A stretch of 37,450 bases of DNA, taken from positions 1 through 37,450 of the forward strand of contig JAKIVF010000020.1 in NCBI GenBank assembly GCA_021647145.1. Direction: 5' to 3'. The position numbers were made by a program, and so were the translations under genes. This DNA comes from Methylococcaceae bacterium. GTDB lineage: Bacteria > Pseudomonadota > Gammaproteobacteria > Methylococcales > Methylomonadaceae. Under the pieces are notes generated by a model that saw only the letters and a list, made by a program, of their open reading frames with translations, had not been told where the DNA came from and made no database searches. Shown one piece after another: positions 17,771-25,227 of this stretch; position 1 is the first letter of the stretch, and every line of letters starts with the position of its first letter.

Positions 17771-18384
17771 GAGTTGTCTTCTACAGGAGTCCAATTTGAT
17801 GTGTCAAGAATTTTTTGTAATATTATCTTTAGATTATTAGCCCTTTGAAGGGTTGTAATTCTTGGGTATTGTTTGGCGTTAGTTGATAAGTTGTTTTGTA
17901 CAATTTTTATTGCAGGGCTATTTTCTCCAGAAATCATTTCGTTGTTATTTGCTGGGTCGTTGTATTCGATAAATGTTGTGGTGCTATCCATTACGGCATA
18001 AACCGTCTGGTGGGAATCACGGTTTTGTTCTTGTTGAGCTTGATAAAGTGCTAGTTCTTCAGCAATAGTTTCTGTACTTAAACTGTGTAATGAGTTTGTA
18101 GAGATGAGTGAATTAAGCTCTTGTAATGTGTCAGGATTTAATTGGGCTTGGCGTATTCCAGCAAGTTTCATATATGGAGGGAATATAGCGCGCATGTTTC
18201 CATTTATAAAAATAGTCAGTAGAGGTTTACCATCTGATTTGGGTAATAACTCATGTTCATAACTGTAAGTTATTAAAACAGGTGGATTATCTTTAGCATT
18301 AGCTAATGTAGGTACTATGCTTAAGAGTAATCCAGTTGCAAATAAAAAAAGTCGGGTATGTTTAAGACGATGTAATTTGTTCAT
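17767..18384 (-). CDS. secreted protein coupled to matrixin-like protease, unknown
   Basis: 205 aa with a signal peptide (basic start, hydrophobic core about 12-25, ANA cleavage near residue 30). The mature part has a beta-rich first half (PVLITYSYEHELL, KPLLTIFINGN) and a helical second half. No catalytic motif or Cys was seen. It shares a 4-base ATGA overlap with the following metalloprotease gene, so the two are probably made in fixed ratio; a chaperone, inhibitor or propeptide-like partner is a reasonable guess but unproven. I do not recognise the family. Confidence 0.65.
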   Translation of the reverse strand: MNKLHRLKHTRLFLFATGLLLSIVPTLANAKDNPPVLITYSYEHELLPKSDGKPLLTIFINGNMRAIFPPYMKLAGIRQAQLNPDTLQELNSLISTNSLHSLSTETIAEELALYQAQQEQNRDSHQTVYAVMDSTTTFIEYNDPANNNEMISGENSPAIKIVQNNLSTNAKQYPRITTLQRANNLKIILQKILDTSNWTPVEDNS

Positions 18385-18510
18385 ATAATAACTTGGGTTT
18401 GAAAAAGGGATAAAGCTAAGTGATTATTACACCTTCGTGAGAAAATCATTGACAATACTATTAATTTCTAAAGAAGAAGTTAATCACATGCTCTATGGTA
18501 CGTATTTTAT

Positions 18511-18960
18511 TTAACGAGAAGTGTCAGGAATGTCAAGTGGTGGAGGTCCTCCAAGGTTTCCTGGGTAACGTTGATCAGGTGGAACGAAGTAAATTTCAGC
18601 ATCTTCAATTGGGTAAGAGTTGATAGACTCACCCTCATTTTCTGTAGAATCTAAGTTGATATTTTCTTTCTCGTTTTCTGAAGAATTAGAATCGGTTTTT
18701 TTCTTGATGTCAATAGTCTTTTGCTCAGAGGTTGTTGAAGAGCTAAGGTTATCGCTAAAATTTGGGGATATTGGTTTGTCAGTCTTAGGCGCAGGCGGAG
18801 GCTTTATAGAAGTAGGTTGGGAAATACGGTTTTTGTCGGAAAGTTGTTTTTCTTTTTCGTCTATCGGGCTTGGTAAGTTAATACTATCTTCGTTAAAATA
18901 TAAGAAAAGTATCGCTCCACAAGCAAATAGTATTGCTATGAGAAATATTAATTTATTCAT
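18511..18960 (-). CDS. membrane-anchored Ser/Pro/Glu-rich protein
   Basis: 149 aa from the ATG at 18960, chosen because it gives a sensible membrane anchor (residues 3-22) and has GAGATA upstream; the frame extends 43 residues further. After the anchor the sequence is low-complexity, rich in Pro, Ser, Lys, Glu and Asn, ending in PPDQRYPGNLGGPPPLDIP. It is probably a disordered periplasmic or surface protein. It is followed 126 bases later by the 205-aa secreted protein on the same strand. No family recognised. Confidence 0.55.
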   Translation of the reverse strand: MNKLIFLIAILFACGAILFLYFNEDSINLPSPIDEKEKQLSDKNRISQPTSIKPPPAPKTDKPISPNFSDNLSSSTTSEQKTIDIKKKTDSNSSENEKENINLDSTENEGESINSYPIEDAEIYFVPPDQRYPGNLGGPPPLDIPDTSR

Positions 18961-19665
18961 GCCATTTATCTCGTACTTAGTATTTTTCAAAAAGATAAAT
19001 ACTATCATAATAATTGTGTTGTTGTAGCTATCAATATTTCGGGGGGTTAAAAGGGCAGGGCAATTGAGCTGAAAATGGCAATCATTCATATTTGATTTAA
19101 CGCCATATAAGGTGCCCAGATAAAATTAATTTAATGGGTTTGCTTGCTACTGAAGCATAAGAATCGCTAAAGCTTTTCTAATCTTTTTTATCCTCTTCTT
19201 CGTTGTAAAAAAGTTGCGTAGCTCGCTATGTGCCTATTTTTAGGCCTTGAATAGAATAAAAAATCCTGCATAAAACTGTTAAATTAATTTTACTTGGGTA
19301 CTTAATTTCAATGATATTTTTCTCAGGTGAATAAGGTGGGTTTGATAAAGACTTGATTTTCTTTCTTCGCTGTCAGACCCAGATGGGCTGATGGTTTCCA
19401 GAGGGAGCGCAGGGAAATTTTCTGAACCGGAATGTGCGGTAGCAGGCGAGAGAGAAGCTAAAATTTTATCCCGAATAGCCCGTCGAGCCATTTGTGCCAC
19501 TATGCCACACTGTCGTAAACTCGGTGTTGGCTATGTAGCACTCCCTCACTGACTTGACGGTGTTTGGAATACTTTTTTTGTCTCCGCTAACGAGGGGGAG
19601 GCGTTGTACACCGCTCACTCGCTCTCACTACCTTTCTTTTCGCAGAATGTATGTTTTTTTGCGTA
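18961..19665. other. intergenic region with compositionally distinct probable element remnant
   Basis: No intact gene is convincing. From about 19200 to 19660 base composition is more balanced and unlike the neighbours, with CG-rich patches around 19370-19560 and 19580-19630. The plus strand has short open pieces encoding Arg-rich peptides (for example AKILSRIARRAICATM, around 19455-19505) ended by nearby stops. This looks like the remains of a mobile or dispersed repeat element. Comparison with the rest of the genome would decide this. Confidence 0.35.
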
Positions 19666-21456
19666 TTACCTATAAGTTAATCGAAGTACTTGATTTTCTG
19701 AATCCAAGGGTACAATATCAAAATCAAACTTATCTCCGTCTTGACCTCCAAGACTAAATCCTTCTATAGTTTCAAACGGTGAAATTGAACCTGCTACTAA
19801 AATATCAAAAGTAGCTCCACTTCTAGGAACAAAAGAATTAGTTAGCGTAATATCAATTAATCCGTCTAATTTAGCCTCGCCAGCAATATTAAGCACATCT
19901 AACTCATTTAAATTTTCTCCGCCAATATCGAATAATAAGCTTCCATTATTGAATTGTAATAGGTCAGAACCAAAGACAAGCTTATTTCCTTGAAGATGTA
20001 TCTTACCAAGGTTTGCAAGACGAGTGTTTATCTGCACAGGCTGGCGTTCATCACTTAAATCAACCACTATATCTCCTCGGTTAACAAAAAGACCTTGTTC
20101 AAGAGGAGTTAATGGATCAGCACCAATATTTAATCCTGCGCCCACTATAAAGGTGGCATTTTCCTTAATGTTAAAAACCGCCCCCTCCTTGTTCTCAAAC
20201 CTTGAAAGTGTGCTATGCAAACGGATTCCACCAGACGTCCAATTGGCTATCCCAAAATTCATTACTCTTCTATGTCCCACTATCTGTATAAAACTACCAT
20301 TAATGTCAAGCTCTCCCAATGATGCAAGTATTGCTTGGTCTTGTTGGCCTTCGATATGGGGTTTTGAACTTTGTATCCAGCCACCAGACAAGGTCATTTT
20401 ATCTGTTGCAACTATATTCCCTATTCCTTCCAGGAAGCCCAATGTTTGAGTTAATGTACTTGTATAACTGATAGCTGAATTAAAAAATACTGAATTTCCA
20501 GAAATAACTGTATTTTCAACGTCATAAACTCCTTCAATAGTGGTAGTTCCCCCCCCATCTTTGTGGCTGAACTCAATATTTGATCCTAATACACTTGAAC
20601 CCGGTAATAATACGTGCGTTCCTCCACTAAAGTTTAAAAGCTGTCCTTCGGCCGCATAAAATGCACCTGCACTTGTACCGCCACCACCAAGTCGTGCAAT
20701 CCCTTGTTCTACTATAACCATCCCGTTGTTATTGAAGCTTGGTCCGTCAAATTGAACGTTTTGTGTCGGGTCACCAAGTTTTATCATGATTATTCCGTTT
20801 TCATTTCCGTTAAAACTTCCATTTCCTTCATTGATGAATTGCGAAGTACTACTCCCGAACATTCTCAGTCTGTCTGATGTAACATTAAATGTTGCACCAT
20901 GTGAGTTTACTAACTCTGAAGTTCCGAACAAATCTATTGAGCCCCCTGACCAGTTCGCTGTTTGACTGTTTATTAGTGTCTGTTCTTTTCCCATGACTTT
21001 TCGGCCGCTATTTAAATCAAGCCCTCCAAGTACTTCAATTATGCCTGCCCCCATCAGGTTGCCACGAGACCAGTTGAAAACCTCATTTACAATCAATTCG
21101 TTCTCACCTTTGAAGGTGCCACCATTGAAACTAAAGTTTTGAATTTCAATGTTTTGGTCAAGATCAACTCCAGAAAAGCCAGTACGGAGCGTCGCATCAT
21201 AAGTTATTGATCCAGTGTTGTTAGGAAATGTATTATTACAATCTCCCCAACTTTGATCCGTCCATTTTCCAGCATGTAAAATTTTACCTTTCCAGACACA
21301 AGAGAAATCTGCCGCTTGAATAGTAGGGATATATCCCCCAAGACTAGCTGATAAAATCAACGTTTTTGTAAATAGGAGTAGGACTCGTCTACTGCTGTGT
21401 TTGCGATATAACTGAGTGGATAGAAGGGGGCTGTTTTGAAATATTCTAATAAACAT
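19666..21456 (-). CDS. exported beta-helix / autotransporter-passenger-like protein
   Basis: 596 aa. The N-terminus is a long signal peptide of about 48 residues with a basic stretch before the hydrophobic core and a QAA cleavage region. The rest is rich in Gly, Asn, Ser and short beta strands with recurring phrases: NWSRGNLMGAG, NWSGGSIDLFG, NWTSGGIRLHS, and ATFNV/AVFNI. The C-terminal part (LLFDIGGENLNELDVLNI ... GLIDITLTNSFVPRSGATF) is the kind of segment that ends passenger domains of autotransporters. There is no beta-barrel, PEP-CTERM or type-I secretion signal, so how it leaves the periplasm is unclear. GAGG precedes the ATG by 8 bases. Likely an adhesin-like surface or matrix protein. 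Confidence 0.6.
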   Translation of the reverse strand: MFIRIFQNSPLLSTQLYRKHSSRRVLLLFTKTLILSASLGGYIPTIQAADFSCVWKGKILHAGKWTDQSWGDCNNTFPNNTGSITYDATLRTGFSGVDLDQNIEIQNFSFNGGTFKGENELIVNEVFNWSRGNLMGAGIIEVLGGLDLNSGRKVMGKEQTLINSQTANWSGGSIDLFGTSELVNSHGATFNVTSDRLRMFGSSTSQFINEGNGSFNGNENGIIMIKLGDPTQNVQFDGPSFNNNGMVIVEQGIARLGGGGTSAGAFYAAEGQLLNFSGGTHVLLPGSSVLGSNIEFSHKDGGGTTTIEGVYDVENTVISGNSVFFNSAISYTSTLTQTLGFLEGIGNIVATDKMTLSGGWIQSSKPHIEGQQDQAILASLGELDINGSFIQIVGHRRVMNFGIANWTSGGIRLHSTLSRFENKEGAVFNIKENATFIVGAGLNIGADPLTPLEQGLFVNRGDIVVDLSDERQPVQINTRLANLGKIHLQGNKLVFGSDLLQFNNGSLLFDIGGENLNELDVLNIAGEAKLDGLIDITLTNSFVPRSGATFDILVAGSISPFETIEGFSLGGQDGDKFDFDIVPLDSENQVLRLTYR

Positions 21457-22205
21457 CTGCTTGCCTCACATTATTGAAAAAAGTAATGCGTTTTTTACCA
21501 CCGAGGATTTACGCATTAATAAAGTAAAGTCCTGATTTTAGGATGTAGCTTTACTGCACCTTAACAAAAGATGGTTGTCTTTTTCTAAGACAACTCGTAG
21601 CAAATAATCTGTATTACGTAGTAACTTGGGTGAGATATTTATTTTGAGTTAGCTAATAAAAGTTAATCAAAAAGAATCATTAATATAAGACAAATATTAT
21701 TCAAGCTTAATTATAAATTAAGGGATGCTAACAAAAATAAACCACCAAAATTATTTTTCTCGTTCCTACCACTCGGTTTCATTTGATATAGCCTGGGTGG
21801 GTTATTAAACAAAGCAAACTAACAAAATTCATCTTTTACATAGATGTTGGGTTCGTTATTCGCTAAGCTTAAAAATTTTATCCAGCCTAGAAGATGCGTT
21901 TTGGAACTAAGATGTAATATTGAATATTCTTAATAATAAAATGTGCAATGCTAGATTCTTATAAATCTAAAGGATTTTAAAACGAGGTCGTATCCACTGC
22001 TTGTTAACGTAGCTTTAAAGATACAACGCGCAGAAGTAGCTTACTCTATTGTTAATGTACTTACAAGAGATTGTATTTAAAAGTTTTTTTGTTTAGAGGG
22101 CGTTTATGCTTAAGAAAAATATTATGAAAATATGACCCTCCTTCTAGTTATCGCACAATTCAGATAAAGGAGTACGATAACTAATGAAAAATGTAGAAAT
22201 TTTGA
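21457..22205. other. intergenic region, 749 bases, mostly featureless
   Basis: AT-rich, with stops in all frames and no ORF of note. It contains the upstream region of the leftward beta-helix gene and the 3' flank of the leftward PEP-CTERM gene. The only distinct structure is an inverted repeat at 22145-22183. Confidence 0.5.
22145..22183. repeat. 9-bp inverted repeat downstream of PEP-CTERM gene
   Basis: TAGTTATCG (22145-22153) and CGATAACTA (22175-22183) are perfect inverted arms with a 21-base spacer, 22 bases beyond the stop of the leftward PEP-CTERM gene. No T-run follows on the minus strand, so a hairpin or binding site is more likely than an intrinsic terminator. Confidence 0.5.
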
Positions 22206-22904
22206 TTAGGCAGTAGTACAGCGAAGGGACTTTCTAAAACCAATGAGTCCTGCAATACCCGATACAAACATCCAGATACTTGTAGGTAGTGGAACAACGG
22301 TTTCAAATGATTTATTAAAAGAAATGCTATCTATAAAATAATCCCATTCTCCATCGGCTAAATCAGGAGAAAAAAGTATTGAGGTAATTGAAAGTCCATT
22401 TGAGTCTAGTTTAAAAATATCAAACCCACTTGATAAATTAGGGGGCAAACCGTTTAGTGATACTGAATCAACTAGCTCTCCATTAGAAAAAGCTTCGATT
22501 GTATAACTGCCAGACCTATTCAATCCGTTTAGTAACAGACCTTCGACAGTTGTAGCACCAAAAGAAAAAGGAATATCAATGGATAAAGTTGCACTGAGGC
22601 TTGGGTCGCCTACTACCCCTCCGGAAGGGTGATTTGCTGTTGCATAATAATTTGGTGATGTGGCAAAGGGGGTGTCAGGTAAAAATGTAGGTAACCCAAT
22701 CACCACTCCTCCTGTAAAAGTCAACCCACCTTCAACTTCAATAGTTTGAGCAGGACCTGCTCTTCCAAAAGAACTGGGAGCATTGGAAATTATTGGCGTC
22801 GTTTCAAAATTAACGATAGAGGAGAAAGCAACTTCAGAAAACCCTATTGCAGAACACAAAATTGTTGTGAAAAGGCATGTTTTTAATAAATTACGGTTAT
22901 TCAT
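22206..22904 (-). CDS. PEP-CTERM (VPLP-type) sorted exported protein
   Basis: 232 aa. It has an N-terminal signal peptide (to about residue 28) and a C-terminal sorting signal: VPLPTSIWMFVSGIAGLIGF followed by RKSLR. That tripartite pattern (VPLP, hydrophobic helix, basic end) is the gammaproteobacterial form of PEP-CTERM, recognised by an exosortase and linked to exopolysaccharide-producing biofilm cells. The body is beta-rich (TIEVEGGLTFTGGV, GSYTIEAFSNGELV, FDIFKLDSNGLSITSILFS), like other PEP-CTERM proteins with a jelly-roll look. No exosortase gene is in the window. AGGTGA precedes the ATG. Confidence 0.85.
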   Translation of the reverse strand: MNNRNLLKTCLFTTILCSAIGFSEVAFSSIVNFETTPIISNAPSSFGRAGPAQTIEVEGGLTFTGGVVIGLPTFLPDTPFATSPNYYATANHPSGGVVGDPSLSATLSIDIPFSFGATTVEGLLLNGLNRSGSYTIEAFSNGELVDSVSLNGLPPNLSSGFDIFKLDSNGLSITSILFSPDLADGEWDYFIDSISFNKSFETVVPLPTSIWMFVSGIAGLIGFRKSLRCTTA

Positions 22905-23054
22905 TTTTTATCACCTAAAGAAGTTTATTATTATAATTGTAAGGCTTCTAGACCTGACGCTATTTTTAGATTTATTAATATGACATATTTCATTCCCAAA
23001 ATGATGATAAGCCCTCTCAGTCAAATCAAACGGGAAATAATGGTTATATGCAAA

Positions 23055-23156
23055 AATATCATATTAGAAATATCTTTCAAAAAATGATATTGTAACTCTA
23101 ATTTAAAGAGTTACATGAATTTTTCTACAAATGGCCTACAGCCAGTATTTGTAGAA
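23055..23156. promoter_or_regulatory. cluster of three inverted repeats in divergent promoter region
   Basis: The 358-base gap between the PEP-CTERM gene (leftward) and the repeat-protein gene (rightward) has no ORF, but holds three perfect inverted repeats. AATATCAT/ATGATATT is at 23055-23062 and 23084-23091. TGTAACTCT/AGAGTTACA is at 23091-23099 and 23107-23115. TTCTACAAAT/ATTTGTAGAA is at 23123-23132 and 23147-23156. The last ends 106 bases before the ATG at 23263. They may be operators or hairpins in the leader; AT-richness makes the first the least significant. Confidence 0.45.
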
Positions 23157-23262
23157 TTTATTTGTATCATCAAATAAATCACAACCTGTACCTAGAATAA
23201 TTATTAACGGTAAAAGCTTTTCAATATTATTTGATGTGTGCAATTACTTTAGGAAAAATACA

Positions 23263-24795
23263 ATGATAAAAAAAAATACGTTATTAAAAAGCGCGTTGTC
23301 TTTGGTCCTGTTTTCTCCCTTTTCTATGGCGACTGAATATACTCCCACCCCTCTTATTGATACGGTATTGGTCACAACAGATGCATTAATGAACTGCTCT
23401 ACTATTAATGATTCGACTGCCACAACTTGGAATACAGGAGAGATTTGCTTTGCTTCTGACATTACTACCTCAGCAATAAATCTTTCTACGGCTAATTCAC
23501 AATCGAAACCAATTTATACAAAAGGGCTAAAAAAATTATTGAGAGATAGCAATAGTGATGGTGCAAATTGTGCTTCTGCTGGGGGCTCTAATTCAGCCAG
23601 TGAAAGTCTTGAGGGGTTTTGCCTTGCTTCTGACCTTAACTCTTCAATAGCAAATTCTGCGAATTTTTCTGTTGCCAATGAAATACCTGTAGTAGGTATG
23701 CAGTTTTTACAAGTGGTTTTTAAAGAGGGTGGCGTTCTAAATAGCAGTATGCCAATTGGAGCAGAATGTATATCATCAGGCGGATCGACCTCAACACCTG
23801 AAAATGCAGAAGGTTTCTGTCTAGCTTCTGACCTTAGCAGGTCAACAGCTGCATTTGCGAATTTAGCAGTTTCTAATGGCTTGCCCGTAGCAAGTTTACA
23901 ATTTGTACAAGTGCTGTTTGCAGACGGAGGAGGGGCTGCTTCTAATGCGGGTACAGAATGTGTTTCAATTGGAGGATCAAGTGCTACAACGGGAACTACC
24001 GGAGGATTCTGTCTGGCTGCAGACCTTAGTACGTCAGCAGCAGGCTTTGCAAATTTTTCTGTAGCTCACGATGCCACAGTATCAGATTTACAGTTTCTGC
24101 AAGTCTCGTTTGAAGATGCTGGTGGGTCAGGTAGATTGTTTTCATCACCAGGTGCAGGTGCTCCTGTTGGTGCAGAATGCATTTCAGTTAATGGTTCGGT
24201 AGCAGCAATTAATGACCCTAATGGATTTTGCCTTGTTTCAGATCTCATTGAGTCAACAGTTGATTCTGCAGGACTTACATTTGCAAATAAATTACCTGTA
24301 TCAGGCATGCAATTTCTACAAGTAAAATTTGCAAATGGTGGAGAAGAATCTTCTTTAAGTCGTACGGCAGAATGCGTATCAGATGATGGCTCAACCGCAG
24401 TGGCTGGAAACCCAGGAGGATTTTGTCTTGTTTCTGATATGGTTAACTCAACAGTAGAGTCAGCTAACTTTACTGTCGCTAATGATTTACCCGTCATGTC
24501 TTGGGAGTTTCTTCAGGTTCCTTCTAAAGACGCACCTCCTCTTGTTGGTTCGAATAACCCATTAGGAGTTGGCATACCTAAAGGTGTTGTTATTTCAGGT
24601 TTCGAAGAATTTCCATTTATCCCAACACAAGATGATAGCCTCGACACTGAAACTACTCCGCCACCAATACTTGATAACAACTTAGTAAATCAAGCAACAT
24701 TTTTCCACTTTTCTAGTCAAACTAACGGAATTGAACCATTCTCAACCCCTTATTGGCGAGCTTATCCTAATATAGGGCTTTGGGTTGGTCGTTAA
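23263..24795 (+). CDS. exported multi-repeat protein, candidate amyloid-like or matrix subunit
   Basis: 510 aa from the ATG at 23263 (AGGA 8 bases upstream; the frame extends 9 residues further). Signal peptide to about residue 23. Five units follow, starting with Cys103, 169, 233, 306 and 371. Each has a second Cys exactly 17 residues later in GFCL(A/V)(S/A)D, then a motif like NFSVANEIPVVGMQFLQV, then an acidic Gly linker. A degenerate unit (Cys44, Cys62) precedes them. The C-terminal 90 residues are not repeated and end in PYWRAYPNIGLWVGR. The unit recurs singly in the 102-aa protein at 28353-28661. The neighbouring C39-like protease and outer-membrane protein suggest export and assembly as in the Fap system; the subunit family itself is not one I recognise. 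A terminator lies at 24932-24961. Confidence 0.7.
   Translation: MIKKNTLLKSALSLVLFSPFSMATEYTPTPLIDTVLVTTDALMNCSTINDSTATTWNTGEICFASDITTSAINLSTANSQSKPIYTKGLKKLLRDSNSDGANCASAGGSNSASESLEGFCLASDLNSSIANSANFSVANEIPVVGMQFLQVVFKEGGVLNSSMPIGAECISSGGSTSTPENAEGFCLASDLSRSTAAFANLAVSNGLPVASLQFVQVLFADGGGAASNAGTECVSIGGSSATTGTTGGFCLAADLSTSAAGFANFSVAHDATVSDLQFLQVSFEDAGGSGRLFSSPGAGAPVGAECISVNGSVAAINDPNGFCLVSDLIESTVDSAGLTFANKLPVSGMQFLQVKFANGGEESSLSRTAECVSDDGSTAVAGNPGGFCLVSDMVNSTVESANFTVANDLPVMSWEFLQVPSKDAPPLVGSNNPLGVGIPKGVVISGFEEFPFIPTQDDSLDTETTPPPILDNNLVNQATFFHFSSQTNGIEPFSTPYWRAYPNIGLWVGR
23563..24522 (+). repeat. five tandem 64-73 residue coding repeats
   Basis: Residues 101-420 of the protein. Spacing between successive first Cys is 66, 64, 73 and 65 residues; the Cys-Cys spacing inside every unit is 17. 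Conserved: Cys, GGS, GFCL, SD, S-x(2)-F/ANF, VAN/VSN, PV, QFLQV, F-x-D/E-GG. The units differ at the DNA level, so the repeat is old and held by selection rather than recently expanded. Confidence 0.85.
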
Positions 24796-24931
24796 GGTTG
24801 ATGATGAAGAAAGATGAGATCACTGATAAAGGACAAGAGACTAATGCCTTTTCTAGTCGTTAGCAAAAATTTATGGATAAAAAAACTGAAAACCAATGGT
24901 TTTCAATCAAATTAGCCTTTGCTTTGTCATG

Positions 24932-24961
24932 CTCGGTCGATAGCATTGCGACCGAGTTTTT
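24932..24961 (+). terminator. intrinsic terminator after repeat-protein gene
   Basis: CTCGGTCG (24932-24939) and CGACCGAG (24949-24956) form a perfect 8-bp GC-rich stem with a 9-base loop, followed directly by TTTTT (24957-24961). It lies 136 bases after the stop at 24795. The rest of the gap 24796-25227 holds only a short open frame that runs through this terminator and is not credible as a gene. Confidence 0.8.
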
Positions 24962-25227
24962 GATTTCATTCTTTAGTAAAGAGTTCTTTGTTTATTTATT
25001 TTTAAGCTTAACTACTCTCTTCAATGTATATGAGTCTTGGAAATTAAGATTCATTTCACTGAACCTGTTCAAGATCGTAGCGAACGTAAATGAGGGTTTT
25101 GAGTACGGCCCAAGAAAAATAATAGTGGTGTAGTAGATCTTGAGCAGGTTTCGGGCGAGTATAGGGTCAAAAGCATCTGATTTTGGTCTAAATATAATAT
25201 ATAGCAGAAAAAATAAAAATTAATCCT

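Noticed and set aside
19279..19500. 73-codon minus-strand frame in the odd-composition patch
   Set aside because: No ribosome site, no signal or domain, and the patch is broken in all frames.
24066..24497. 143-codon minus-strand frame with repeats
   Set aside because: Its periodicity is the mirror of the Cys-paired repeats on the plus strand; no ribosome site.
23563..24522. CRISPR-like or recent tandem DNA repeat
   Set aside because: The repeat is at protein level; the DNA units are divergent, in frame and of unequal length.
24873..25133. 86-codon open frame after the repeat-protein gene
   Set aside because: It runs through a strong intrinsic terminator (24932-24961), has no ribosome site and no recognisable sequence.
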